Below, piece by piece: positions 1-8,533 of a stretch of DNA of 64,000 nucleotides; position 1 is the stretch's first letter, and every line of letters begins with the position of its first letter. The notes under the pieces are model-generated. The model did not search any database and was not told the origin of the DNA. It worked only from the letters and a program-made list of their open reading frames with translations. The translations under genes and the position numbers were made by a program. This DNA is from Meishania sp964351985 (GTDB taxonomy: Bacteria > Bacteroidota > Bacteroidia > Flavobacteriales > Flavobacteriaceae). The stretch lies in contig CAYGPR010000002.1 in assembly GCA_964351985.1 (NCBI GenBank), positions 145,561 to 209,560 of the forward strand, written 5' to 3'.

Positions 1-1076
1 ACACCGTAAGAACCACCGTCAGGAACATATTGCCAAAGGGTCTCAGAGCCCCCGTCATCTGATTTTCTATGGTCTTCAATTGGGGCGCCACATAGAAAAA
101 CCTGATCGTTAAACTGTTTAGCGGCCATACAATCTTCCTTGGTCAAACGATATTTTCCAAATACCCTTCGGGTTTCCCGAACCCCGATTTGATGGGATAG
201 ACCAATGATTTTTGCATTTTGATAACCGGGCACTTCAGCTCGAAAAAAATCCTCAAAAACAAAGGCCTGTCGCCTTCCTTCTTTTTCGGCCCGGGTCATT
301 TGCTCTAAGTCCAAAGGGTCCAAATCGACTACTTTTACGGCAATGGTAGAAATACATCCGGGTTGACACATTTCGTGGGCCGAACCTTCCTTTCGGGGTA
401 ACGGATGAGTACCTGATCCGTAGGCTTTCGTCATTTTTTCCTGTAACATTTTTTTGCCGCCTGCTTGTTCGAACCTACCCAAATCAACATTTGCCATTCT
501 GAAAGAGGTCGTCATACTTTGGGCGGGTTCAACGTCACCAGCTTTTTCATACGGAATTCCGGCCCAATGACAATAATCGGCATCTCCCGAGGCGTCGATT
601 ACTCGTTTTGCAGTAATGGAGAAAAAACCTATTCCTTTATGAAAAAAAATACAGACCGAGGTTTCCCCGGTTTTTTCGACCGCTACCAAAGTGGTATGAT
701 AATAAACTTCGATGTTTTGATGTGTCAATAGTCGATCCCAAACCTGCTTTAGTTTTTCGGGATTGTAATTTACACCAGTGCCAGCTCCGTAGGTATTTGG
801 CCTGAGAAAAATATCCCCCGTTTTGTTCAGCTCGTTAACGACCTTATCGGGTAGCCCACCGACAATCTTTTTCGAAGTCTCTGAAGGTGTAAAAAATCCG
901 TAAAAGGTATCCAACATTTGGGTCGAAGTACCCCCTGCGAATCCATATCGCTCGACGAGTGTTACCTTATAGGTCCCTTGCGCCGCGGCTATGGCGGCGA
1001 TAGAGCCTGCACTGCCGCTTCCAATAATGAGAATATCAGTTTGATACGATTTTGTAATCGTTGAGCTAAAATTCAT
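1..1076 (-). CDS. FAD-dependent oxidoreductase, 3' end cut by window edge
   Basis: The reading frame is open from an ATG at 1074-1076 to the window edge, about 358 codons, so the C-terminus is missing. Residues 19-24 form the dinucleotide-binding glycine motif GSGSAG after a beta strand (TDILII). An acidic residue ends the next strand (LVER), followed by GFAGGTST, and a second FAD-contact stretch reads VIDASGDADY. This layout fits the FAD_oxidored family (PF12831-like), whose members oxidise varied hydroxylated or unsaturated small molecules; the substrate cannot be read here. No signal peptide is visible, so it is probably cytoplasmic. It lies 5 bp downstream of the SIS gene and looks like the last visible gene of the leftward sugar cluster. 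The family call is firm and the function open. Confidence 0.8.
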   Translation of the reverse strand, partial: MNFSSTITKSYQTDILIIGSGSAGSIAAIAAAQGTYKVTLVERYGFAGGTSTQMLDTFYGFFTPSETSKKIVGGLPDKVVNELNKTGDIFLRPNTYGAGTGVNYNPEKLKQVWDRLLTHQNIEVYYHTTLVAVEKTGETSVCIFFHKGIGFFSITAKRVIDASGDADYCHWAGIPYEKAGDVEPAQSMTTSFRMANVDLGRFEQAGGKKMLQEKMTKAYGSGTHPLPRKEGSAHEMCQPGCISTIAVKVVDLDPLDLEQMTRAEKEGRRQAFVFEDFFRAEVPGYQNAKIIGLSHQIGVRETRRVFGKYRLTKEDCMAAKQFNDQVFLCGAPIEDHRKSDDGGSETLWQYVPDGGSYG

Positions 1077-1081
1077 CCGGT

Positions 1082-1867
1082 TTACTTTTTGGGCCCTACA
1101 TTTTCGTACAACTTTGCCATCAAATGGGCATGCTCATCATAAGCAGATTCAAATAAGTCAACAGCCCTTTCATCTCCGACGATTTTACCACTACTCAGCA
1201 CCTTTGGTGATTTTCCATTTTTATGTAGAATATTCGCAACTTCCGCTTTGATGGAATTGATGATTAACACTCCGCCCAAAGTAGAACCTGGAGCTACCGG
1301 CGAATCCAATCCATCCAAATAGATCATCGCGTCGCCCAGGGGGGCTCCTGTGTCCAAAACATAATCGGCGAATTCTGTCAATTTTTTCCCGTCAGCTTTT
1401 TTGGAAGTGCTGCCTTCCAAATGCAGTTTACTGACCAATGCAACGACTTTTATATTGCGCTTTTGGAATTCCTCGGCCATTTCGATGGGCACTACATTAC
1501 ATCCGCTAGATGAAACGACCAAAGCAGTGTCTTGCGGACTCGTATCGAAATTTCGAAGTATGCGAGCGGCCAAACCCGGAACATTTTCCAAAAACATCGC
1601 CTGTCGCTGTCCATTGGCCCCGACCACTAGATTGTGGAACGAAAGCGATAGCTCTACGATGGGGTTGAACCCAGGAAAAGATCCGTAACGCGGCCACATT
1701 TCTTCGACCATCATACGACTGTGGCCCGAGCCGAAAAGATGTACCATTCGGCCATCCAAAATGGATTTAGCAAATAACTTCGCCACCTGTTGAATCACGG
1801 ATTCCTGTTTCTCGATAGCGGAAATAATTTCTTTTCCTTTTTCTAAATACTGTTTTGTCAAACTCAT
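1082..1867 (-). CDS. SIS-domain protein (UPF0309-like sugar isomerase domain)
   Basis: 261 residues, a single SIS (sugar isomerase) domain. The phosphosugar-binding turn GSGHS is at residues 46-50, and a second SIS-like segment reads VVSSSGCN around residue 118. The length and the long N-terminal helix match the stand-alone UPF0309/SIS_2 proteins, which bind sugar phosphates. No HTH domain is present, so it is not an RpiR-type regulator. It begins 3 bp after the ROK gene and is almost certainly co-transcribed with it; a kinase-like protein next to a phosphosugar-binding protein suggests successive steps on one sugar. The substrate is unknown. An etherase or deaminase of the MurQ/NagB type is possible but not supported by visible residues. 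Confidence 0.85.
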   Translation of the reverse strand: MSLTKQYLEKGKEIISAIEKQESVIQQVAKLFAKSILDGRMVHLFGSGHSRMMVEEMWPRYGSFPGFNPIVELSLSFHNLVVGANGQRQAMFLENVPGLAARILRNFDTSPQDTALVVSSSGCNVVPIEMAEEFQKRNIKVVALVSKLHLEGSTSKKADGKKLTEFADYVLDTGAPLGDAMIYLDGLDSPVAPGSTLGGVLIINSIKAEVANILHKNGKSPKVLSSGKIVGDERAVDLFESAYDEHAHLMAKLYENVGPKK

Positions 1868-1870
1868 GGA

Positions 1871-2773
1871 TTATAAATAGTTTTTTGTGAAGTAAGCTGC
1901 GCCGATAGCACCGGCATACCCTCCTAATTTTGCTTTTGCTATTTTGATTTGATGTCCTCCAGGTCGCCATTCGTAATCGGCCATTGATTTTTTTAAAGGT
2001 TCTAATAGGGAATCGCCTGCACCGGCCGTGATTCCACCTCCAAGAACAATCAATTCGGGCGAAAGTATATTCGTGAGGGACGCCAGACCTGCGGCCAATC
2101 TTTTTATCGATTCAAGCCACCAGACATTGGCATCGGCACTTCCCTTTTCAAAGGCCTCGACCAGTTCACGTACACTTTTGTATTTTCCTTGGGTCCTTTC
2201 GGATACCGAAAAGTTTCCCACGGCATGTTCTAAGCTTCCGGGCATATTGGTCATGGTTTGAGCACCGTTGATGTCAACGGTCATATGCCCCACGTGGCCG
2301 GCACGTTGCAGGTTGCCTTGATAAAGCTTGCCGTTGATGATAATACCCCCGCCAACCCCTGTTCCCAAAGTGAGCATCAAAAATTGTTGGATTCCCTCAG
2401 AGCGGTAAAACGATTCATATTCGGCCAAACATGCAGAGTGCCCGTCATTGATGACCTTGATCTCGCGTTGTAGCTCGTTTGACCAATTAAAATTTTCGAT
2501 TCCTTGAAGTCGCTCCGGCATATGAAGGGTCATTTTGTTTTCGGAGTCTACAAGTCCTGGAGCGGAAATACCACATTTTAAAACGTCGTGATTTCCATCG
2601 GCATATTGTACGGATTTTTTATGAATGACGGCAATGATTTTTTTCTTCCAGAGTTCTGCCTCACCACCTCCATCTTCGGTCAAGATTTCGTTCTGTTCCA
2701 AGATCTTTCCGCTATTGTCCATGACAACAGTCTTAATTTTGGTGCCTCCGATGTCGATGCCGAGGTAGGTCAT
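1871..2773 (-). CDS. ROK-family sugar kinase-like protein without the zinc cysteines
   Basis: 300 residues, usual for ROK proteins. The N-terminal phosphate-binding motif DIGGTKIK is at residues 6-13, the second nucleotide loop reads GTGVGGGIIING, and the C-terminal motif reads LGGGITAG. ROK kinases normally carry a zinc site with pattern CxCGxxGCxE just after a conserved GH(M). Here the equivalent stretch is GHMTVDINGAQTMTN followed by PGSLE, so all three cysteines are absent while the glutamate is kept. No HTH domain is present, so it is an enzyme-like rather than regulator-like member. Given the neighbours it probably phosphorylates a hexose or keto-sugar. The specificity is unknown, and loss of zinc may mark an unusual subfamily. 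Confidence 0.85.
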   Translation of the reverse strand: MTYLGIDIGGTKIKTVVMDNSGKILEQNEILTEDGGGEAELWKKKIIAVIHKKSVQYADGNHDVLKCGISAPGLVDSENKMTLHMPERLQGIENFNWSNELQREIKVINDGHSACLAEYESFYRSEGIQQFLMLTLGTGVGGGIIINGKLYQGNLQRAGHVGHMTVDINGAQTMTNMPGSLEHAVGNFSVSERTQGKYKSVRELVEAFEKGSADANVWWLESIKRLAAGLASLTNILSPELIVLGGGITAGAGDSLLEPLKKSMADYEWRPGGHQIKIAKAKLGGYAGAIGAAYFTKNYL

Positions 2774-2776
2774 AAA

Positions 2777-3562
2777 TTATCTATATTGGCCCTCACTAAT
2801 ACTCCAACCACCATCAACGGCTAATACTTGCCCGGTGATAAATTTTGACTCGGGATGTAAAAACATCAACACTGCATTGTTTATATCTTCCGAGGCTCCA
2901 GGTCGTCCACCGTCCAAAGGTTGTTTTGTTTTTAAGAAGGAAAGAATTTTTTCATCCTCGGCAGCACGTTTGGCCATGGGGGTTATAAAAAGGCTCGGAG
3001 CGATTACATTTATTCGGATATTATGTTCGGCATAATAGGAAGCGATGGATTTCGAAAACCCGATGATCGCCGATTTTGCGGCCGCATAAGCATGGGTCGT
3101 AAAATATTTCGGTGAAGGCGAGTAGCCCAGCACCGAACCCATATTCAAAATAACCCCCTCCTTCTTACGTTCGAGAAAATAATTGACCATCGCCTGATTG
3201 GAAAGCATCATTGAAGTCAAGTTGAGCTCCATAGTTTTGTTCCAGCCCTCCAACGTAATTTTGTCCAGCGGGCCGTCGCCCCATTTTCTACCACTTCCTC
3301 CAGCGACATGAAACAATCCTGAAATTGTGCCAAAAGCTTCATGGGCCATCTGAATGGCAGTTTTCATGGTCTCTGGATCGGTGGCATTGCCACTTAGTGA
3401 AATGCTATCACTGCCCAAAAAATCTTCGGCCTTTTTACAGCTTTCCTGGTTTCTACCAACGACAAGCACGTTCGCCCCATTTTCCTTTAATGCAATGGCT
3501 GCGGCAAGGCCCATTCCGGTTGTGCCGCCCATGATGATATATGTGGTGTTCTTAAAGTCCAT
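2777..3562 (-). CDS. SDR-family oxidoreductase
   Basis: 261 residues from the ATG at 3560-3562. A longer version from a TTG at 3580 would overlap the upstream gene, so I prefer the ATG, which lies 5 bp after the upstream stop. Classical SDR layout: cofactor motif GGTTGMGLA around residue 12, then the GRN start of the second strand, which suggests NADP or NAD. The catalytic serine lies in NMGSVLG and Tyr-x3-Lys is in YAAAKSA. The C-terminal VDGGW ending is typical of the FabG-like branch. It is probably a cytoplasmic dehydrogenase acting on a sugar or sugar-acid hydroxyl. It is part of the tight SDR-ROK-SIS block. Confidence 0.88.
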   Translation of the reverse strand: MDFKNTTYIIMGGTTGMGLAAAIALKENGANVLVVGRNQESCKKAEDFLGSDSISLSGNATDPETMKTAIQMAHEAFGTISGLFHVAGGSGRKWGDGPLDKITLEGWNKTMELNLTSMMLSNQAMVNYFLERKKEGVILNMGSVLGYSPSPKYFTTHAYAAAKSAIIGFSKSIASYYAEHNIRINVIAPSLFITPMAKRAAEDEKILSFLKTKQPLDGGRPGASEDINNAVLMFLHPESKFITGQVLAVDGGWSISEGQYR

Positions 3563-3567
3563 TGATT

Positions 3568-4143
3568 TTATAGGGCCCAAACGCCGTCGGTTTTGTTATA
3601 TGGAATACATGCCTCGAATTTTCCCGGCACGGGCAGGTAATTTCTGGCCTCGGTCATTCCGATTTCTGAAGAAAAATATCCTGAAATAGTCATACCTTTT
3701 ACTATGTCGAAATAATGTGGTAACGTTTTTTCGACACCTTCCATTTCTAAATTATAGGCAATTGCTTCTGCTTGCATTGCTTCTAATAATTGTAACTTTT
3801 TAGCTGCCTCAGCTTTTACAAAAGAACAGGAAAAAGTTTCGTAAGAGCGAGAGTCCAAGTCGTTGAGCCCGTTAACCAAAACAGCTTGTTCTTCAGAAGG
3901 CATACAATCATTGTACATGAGTAGCATATATTCCCCAATGCCGGTGGCTTTGGCACCAGGTGTCGTTTCCGTGGTCGGAATAATCGTTTCCCCGATTTCA
4001 TCCAATATAGGAATATCGGCTTTGGTCAAAGCGGTGCGTACTTGTGGCCGGTATTCACAGCTTTGCAAGAGGCCCATCGAAGGAAGTATGAAAGCTGCCC
4101 CACTTCCTAAAGCCGCTCGGTTCATAAATGTTTTTCGTTTCAT
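3568..4143 (-). CDS. Gluconate 2-dehydrogenase subunit 3-like protein, exported
   Basis: 191 residues. The N-terminus has a basic stretch (MKRKTF), a hydrophobic alanine/glycine-rich core and a cysteine in LLQSC, so it resembles a Tat-like lipoprotein signal although the twin arginine is degenerate (KR). The rest fits the gluconate_2-dh3 family (PF13618), with IGETIIPTTETTPGAKATGIGEY near residue 55. These proteins are small partner subunits of periplasmic GMC-type flavoproteins such as gluconate 2-dehydrogenase and glucoside 3-dehydrogenase, and are thought to help export or electron transfer. The GMC gene is two genes upstream in the same cluster, so this is probably its partner. Confidence 0.85.
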   Translation of the reverse strand: MKRKTFMNRAALGSGAAFILPSMGLLQSCEYRPQVRTALTKADIPILDEIGETIIPTTETTPGAKATGIGEYMLLMYNDCMPSEEQAVLVNGLNDLDSRSYETFSCSFVKAEAAKKLQLLEAMQAEAIAYNLEMEGVEKTLPHYFDIVKGMTISGYFSSEIGMTEARNYLPVPGKFEACIPYNKTDGVWAL

Positions 4144-4204
4144 TAACAGTTACTTTATTTTTCATTTCCCTGAAGAGGGAAATCTTTATGATTGAAATAT
4201 GTGC

Positions 4205-5188
4205 TCAACCAGATGACATTGACTTTTCAATGGTCATCCGTGTGGTATCATAGCACTTTTTTAACAACGTCTCCGCATCCATGGTTTCCCAATATCCCTT
4301 ATTGAAAAGTTCTACGGATAACCCGCCCCGAAATCCTGCGGCATATAATTTTGGTAGGACTTCATCAAAAGGACAAACCCCTTCGCCCGGTAGCACCCTA
4401 TCGGCATCGGTCAATAATTCGGCAGCTGGATTCCCCGGATAATCGTTCATATGAATAACGGGAAATCGCCCCGCGTTCAAGGTGTCTATGGTCTCCCACG
4501 AATTTCCGCCGCGATGCACATGATAAAAGTCGAGCAACATGGCCGCTTTCGGATGTTCGCTTCCAATAACTATTTGGGCACAATCAGAAACCTTATGTAG
4601 GGCCCCCATGCCCCAAAGTTCGATAAGGGGTACTACACCGACATCATCTCCAACCTCCAACACGGCCCTGTAGCGTTGGGCATACTCTTCAAATTTAGAC
4701 GGGTCGATTTTATCGATTCCCTGAACCGGAGCTGCAAAATAGGTGCCTCCCAATTCGGCAATCATCTCCATTTCGGAACGCATCAGGTCGAGTGCCTCTT
4801 TTCTTTCTGTTGTATTATCGCTGCACCATTTGGAGAAAGCAATTATATTTTCAAGTACGAGGTTATACGACTGTAGTTTTTCTTTTAAGGACGCTAAGCT
4901 CCCTCCGGAATCAACATAGGTCGTGATATCGCGCATCCAAAGTTCGATTCCATTGAATCCCGCTTTTCCCACCAAATCGATTTGTTGGTCAACGGGCAAT
5001 TTATAGGCCATCAAAGTCGAGGTGTTAAGGCTGATGCGAAAAGGAAGGTTCGTTTTTAAACTTTTGTTGACACTTTGAAGTGAGGGCTTACTATTCGTAT
5101 CGAAACCTAGGCCAAGCATTCCTGCTACGGATACTTTCAACCCCGTCGATATGGCGCTTCGTCTTGAAATTTTGTTTTTCATTGTCAT
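4205..5188 (-). CDS. Sugar phosphate isomerase/epimerase family TIM-barrel protein, Tat-type signal
   Basis: 327 residues. The N-terminus carries SRRSAIS then a hydrophobic segment, a Tat-like signal. The body is an AP-endonuclease-2/xylose-isomerase-like TIM barrel: start strand RISLNTSTL, GFNGIELWM, ENIIAFSKW, and metal-ligand-like segments LIELWGMG, LLDFYHVHRGG, VIHMNDYP and GLSVELFN. The conserved Glu, Asp/His and Glu pattern suggests a divalent-metal site. Family members include inosose dehydratases, ketose epimerases and 3-keto-sugar isomerases. GGAGG lies 7 nt before the first ATG, an uncommon strong ribosome site in this genome, which supports the start at 5188. Location and neighbours suggest action on a sugar oxidised by the GMC enzyme; this is inference. 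Confidence 0.83.
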   Translation of the reverse strand: MTMKNKISRRSAISTGLKVSVAGMLGLGFDTNSKPSLQSVNKSLKTNLPFRISLNTSTLMAYKLPVDQQIDLVGKAGFNGIELWMRDITTYVDSGGSLASLKEKLQSYNLVLENIIAFSKWCSDNTTERKEALDLMRSEMEMIAELGGTYFAAPVQGIDKIDPSKFEEYAQRYRAVLEVGDDVGVVPLIELWGMGALHKVSDCAQIVIGSEHPKAAMLLDFYHVHRGGNSWETIDTLNAGRFPVIHMNDYPGNPAAELLTDADRVLPGEGVCPFDEVLPKLYAAGFRGGLSVELFNKGYWETMDAETLLKKCYDTTRMTIEKSMSSG

Positions 5189-5315
5189 TTAATTTCCTCC
5201 AAAAAGTCATCCCCTAACCCCTCCAGGGGGAGGGGGATGGCTTTTCGATATTTTTGCCCATATAGCTCAATTGGCTTTTTGATGCTTTATTCGTACTTTA
5301 ATTCAGATGTTTTTT

Positions 5316-5446
5316 GAGGGTGTCCAAAAAGTTCATTCAGCGTTGTTGTCAGGTTGAGCCTGTCGAAACCGATTATTGGTTATCAATAAGTTAAAATATT
5401 TCGACAGGCTCAATATGACATTTGAGCATACTTTTTAGACACCCTC
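5316..5446. repeat. Nested inverted repeat element
   Basis: Outer arms 5316-5333 (GAGGGTGTCCAAAAAGTT) and 5430-5446 (ACTTTTTAGACACCCTC) are near-perfect inverted repeats. Inside them TTGAGCCTGTCGAAA at 5354-5368 pairs exactly with TTTCGACAGGCTCAA at 5399-5413. The 131-bp unit could fold into one long hairpin and lies between two genes of the leftward cluster. It has no coding potential. It looks like a small palindromic MITE/REP-type element. Confidence 0.75.
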
Positions 5447-5449
5447 GAC

Positions 5450-7147
5450 TCACAAATTCATTTTTTTCAATTCATTGACTGCAAAATCCGCTGCTCGCGC
5501 CGTCAATGCCATATAGGTCAAAGACGGATTCTGACAAGCGCTCGAGGTCATACTGGCTCCATCGGTCACGAAAACGTTTTCAGCGCCCCAGACCTGATTG
5601 TTCTTATTCAGGACGGATGTCTTCGGGTCACGCCCCATTCTGGCGGTGCCCATTTCGTGAATGTTCAAACCGATATTGCGCATTTCCTTTTTATCCTTGA
5701 TATTCTTGAACTTCATTTTGTCCAACATTTCCATTGCCGTATTGATCATGTCTTTCGTCATAGCGGTTTCGTTTTCTTTGTATTCCGCGTCGATTTCCAA
5801 AAGTGGAACGCCCCATTCATCGGTCTTGTCCTTGCTCAAGCTTACCTGATTTTCGTAATACGGAAGGCATTCACCCATACCGCTGAAACCGAATTTCCAG
5901 GGGCCTAATTGGGTCAAATCTGTTTTCAAGGCTTCCCCGATGGCAGTTTCGCCAACATCACTGAACGGAGCCCGTGATCCTCCACAGGCATAGGCGTAAC
6001 CCCGTTTGAAATCTTTTTGTTGGTCATTTCCGAAATTTCTAAAACGTGCCAAATAGGTTCCAGTGGGTCGTCTTCCTGAATAGTATTTATCGGCAAAACC
6101 TTCGTATTCGCCTTCCACTTTGCAGTTGTAGTTATGGTCCATGAGATTGTGGCCGAGTTCACCGGAGTCGTTGCCCAATCCGTTTGGAAACCGGTCGGAT
6201 TTGGAGTTCAGCAAAAGCAAAGTCGAATTCAAGGTCGCGGCATTGACAAAAACAATCTTGGCGAAATAATCACGGGATTCCTTGGTGTTCGCATCGATGA
6301 CCCGGACTCCCGTTGCCTTACCGGCCTTGTCGTCATAAATAATTGACTGTGCTACAGAAAAGGGGCGGATTGTAAGATTGCCAGTTTTTTCCGCGGCCGG
6401 AAGTGTGGACGAATTACTGCTGAAATAGCCGCCAAACGGACACCCTCGACTACATAGACTACGATATTGACATGGGCCACGACCGTTGTGTCTTGTGGTT
6501 AAATTTGCCGTACGCGAAATGACCAAATGCCTGTCATCATAATGTTTTGTGAGGGTTTCTTTGACATGTTTTTCCAAACAGTTCATTTCCATAGGAGGAA
6601 GGAATTCCCCATCCGGGATCTGTGAAAGTCCGTCTTTGTTGCCACTGATTCCCGCAAATTTCTCTACATAGCTATACCAAGGTGCAATGTCTTTGTACCG
6701 AATCGGCCAATCGACTGCAATACCTTCTTTGGCATTGGCCTCAAAATCGAGGTCGCTCCAACGTTGTGTCCATCGTGCCCAGAGCAACGATTTTCCACCG
6801 ACCTGATAGCCACGGATCCAATCGAAAGGCTTTTTTTGTTCGTAGGGGTGTTCGTTGTCCTTCACAAAAAAATGTTCGGTCGCTTCGTTAAAGGCGTAAC
6901 AACGGCTGATAACCGGATTTTCATCTTTAATTTTCTGGGGAATGGCTCCACGATGCTTGAATTCCCAAGGATGCATGGTCGCAGTCGTATAGTCTTTGAT
7001 ATGTTCAACCATTCTGCCACGCTCGAGAACCAATGTTTTTAAGCCTTTCTCGCAGAGTTCCTTGGCGGCCCAGCCTCCACTAATTCCCGAGCCGATAACA
7101 ATAGCGTCATAGGTGTTTTCGGCAGCTCCTTTTCCGTTGATGTACAT
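5450..7147 (-). CDS. GMC-family flavin oxidoreductase
   Basis: 565 residues. The FAD-binding motif GSGISGGWAA near residue 18 is followed by LVLERG. The C-terminus has the GMC_oxred_C signature: NIHEMGTARMG, then VFVTDGASMTSSACQNPSLTYMALTARAAD. The His in HEMGT and the Asn in CQNPSLT correspond to the catalytic His/Asn pair. Mid-protein cysteines (CQYRSLCSRGCPFGG) are typical of the sugar-dehydrogenase branch that passes electrons to a cytochrome or carrier. No own signal peptide is visible, so export by hitch-hiking with the subunit-3-like protein at 3568-4143 is plausible. The likely reaction is oxidation of a sugar hydroxyl (for example to a 3-keto-glycoside or aldonate); the substrate is not determined. 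Confidence 0.9.
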   Translation of the reverse strand: MYINGKGAAENTYDAIVIGSGISGGWAAKELCEKGLKTLVLERGRMVEHIKDYTTATMHPWEFKHRGAIPQKIKDENPVISRCYAFNEATEHFFVKDNEHPYEQKKPFDWIRGYQVGGKSLLWARWTQRWSDLDFEANAKEGIAVDWPIRYKDIAPWYSYVEKFAGISGNKDGLSQIPDGEFLPPMEMNCLEKHVKETLTKHYDDRHLVISRTANLTTRHNGRGPCQYRSLCSRGCPFGGYFSSNSSTLPAAEKTGNLTIRPFSVAQSIIYDDKAGKATGVRVIDANTKESRDYFAKIVFVNAATLNSTLLLLNSKSDRFPNGLGNDSGELGHNLMDHNYNCKVEGEYEGFADKYYSGRRPTGTYLARFRNFGNDQQKDFKRGYAYACGGSRAPFSDVGETAIGEALKTDLTQLGPWKFGFSGMGECLPYYENQVSLSKDKTDEWGVPLLEIDAEYKENETAMTKDMINTAMEMLDKMKFKNIKDKKEMRNIGLNIHEMGTARMGRDPKTSVLNKNNQVWGAENVFVTDGASMTSSACQNPSLTYMALTARAADFAVNELKKMNL

Positions 7148-7193
7148 GTATTAGATATTAGATTCGAGACATTAGACTGAATTCTGTAATTGT

Positions 7194-8390
7194 TTAGGCC
7201 ATACTTACTTTCTGGGAAACCTCCCCCGTTTCTTTATGTTTAAGAATCAACTTTTTATCCCCGTTCGGTAATATTTCCTCTTTGATTAGATAGTGGTCAT
7301 CATCGTAGGATTCCCATTTCTTTTGACCGTCCTTGGGTTCATCGCCGCGCCAATCCTCCAAAATAACCGGCTCCCAAGTTTTACTTTCGGCGGATTTAAA
7401 TGCGGCATCCAAAATAGCGTTCACGACGTACCCATCATAAAAGGTTTCCAACGGATCTCTATTTTCTTCGATGGCCGTGAACATATCGGTAAACATATGT
7501 GGGTAACCTAATTCATGGGCTTCATCCCCAACGGGAAACAACCAACCCGTGCTCGATTCCGCTTTTTCGGCCACGTAGCCGTCACCTCCTTTTCCGGTTG
7601 TGAACATTTCAAATCCTGTGCGTAAAAAACTGTTGATCCAAATGGTGCCTTCGGTGCCCATGACCTCGTCGCGAAGGTCCATTCCTCCACGGAACGTCCA
7701 GCTGACCTCGAATTGACCTATGGCACCATTGGCATATTTTACCAATCCGATGGCATGATCTTCAGCATCGATGGGATGCACTTGGGTATCCGCCCAGCAC
7801 ATGACTTCGATGGGTTTTATATTTTTCCCGATAAAATTCCTGCTAATTTCAACACAATGGCAACCCAAATCGATAATGGCTCCACCACCTGATTTTTCCT
7901 TGTCCCAGAACCAATCGCTATGGGGCCCGGGATGCGTCTCGCGGGACTTTGCCCATAACACTTTCCCGATATCCCCTCGTTTTACACTCTCCATCGATTT
8001 TAGGAATTTTGGCGTATAGCAAAGATCTTCCAAGTATCCCCCGAAGATTCCGGCCTCTTCAACGGCATCCAACATGCGTTTGGCTTCTTCGGCATTTCTT
8101 CCCAAGGGTTTGGTACAGATGACATGTTTTTTTGCCTTGGCACAGGCCAAAACTGCAGGTTCGTGCAAATGGTTGGGTAAGGAAATCAAAACAACATCTA
8201 CCTCAGGATGTTCTATGGCCTCTTCCATCGAAGTGCTATAATGTTCAAGTCCATAATCTTTTGCAAAGCGTTTGGCATTTTCCTCATTTCTGGAGTAGAC
8301 CATCGTAACACGGTCTACACGTCTTTGTGCGTGAAGCGATTCGGCATAGAAACGGGCGATAAAACCCGAGCCGAGCATTGCGATTTTCAT
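7194..8390 (-). CDS. Gfo/Idh/MocA-family oxidoreductase
   Basis: 398 residues. An N-terminal Rossmann fold (MKIAMLGSGFIARFYAESL) binds NAD(P). The ICTKPLGRNAEEAK segment carries the catalytic lysine in a TKP variant of the family's EKP motif, and GGAIIDLGCHCVEISR supplies the second catalytic His region. The C-terminal domain has MGTEGTIWIN. No signal peptide is visible, so it is cytoplasmic, unlike the Tat-exported Gfo/Idh protein at 23736-25130. The family oxidises or epimerises sugars, inositols and sugar derivatives. It sits between the GMC enzyme and a TIM-barrel isomerase, an arrangement seen in keto-sugar and inositol pathways. Confidence 0.9.
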   Translation of the reverse strand: MKIAMLGSGFIARFYAESLHAQRRVDRVTMVYSRNEENAKRFAKDYGLEHYSTSMEEAIEHPEVDVVLISLPNHLHEPAVLACAKAKKHVICTKPLGRNAEEAKRMLDAVEEAGIFGGYLEDLCYTPKFLKSMESVKRGDIGKVLWAKSRETHPGPHSDWFWDKEKSGGGAIIDLGCHCVEISRNFIGKNIKPIEVMCWADTQVHPIDAEDHAIGLVKYANGAIGQFEVSWTFRGGMDLRDEVMGTEGTIWINSFLRTGFEMFTTGKGGDGYVAEKAESSTGWLFPVGDEAHELGYPHMFTDMFTAIEENRDPLETFYDGYVVNAILDAAFKSAESKTWEPVILEDWRGDEPKDGQKKWESYDDDHYLIKEEILPNGDKKLILKHKETGEVSQKVSMA

Positions 8391-8413
8391 GATTTCATTT
8401 TTAGTTTATTGTC

Positions 8414-8480
8414 ATTCCCGCCCTACGCCTAGCCTGTCTTGAGCGAAGTCGAAAGGCTCAGGATAAACTTCGGCGGGAAT
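8414..8480. repeat. Intergenic inverted repeat
   Basis: ATTCCCGCC at 8414-8422 pairs with GGCGGGAAT at 8472-8480. The interior segment 8436-8461 (inside GAGCGAAGTCGAAAGGCT) recurs, in opposite orientation and base for base, at 10538-10563. It is a dispersed non-coding palindrome and has no T tract that would make it a clear terminator. Confidence 0.7.
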
Positions 8481-8533
8481 CTGTTCCTTTCCTTTTAAAT
8501 CTATTTTCTCTTCTCTATACTCTTTTTTCTTCT

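Noticed and set aside
465..731. Plus-strand ORF of 88 codons
   Set aside because: It lies opposite the well-supported FAD oxidoreductase frame and has no protein-like features.
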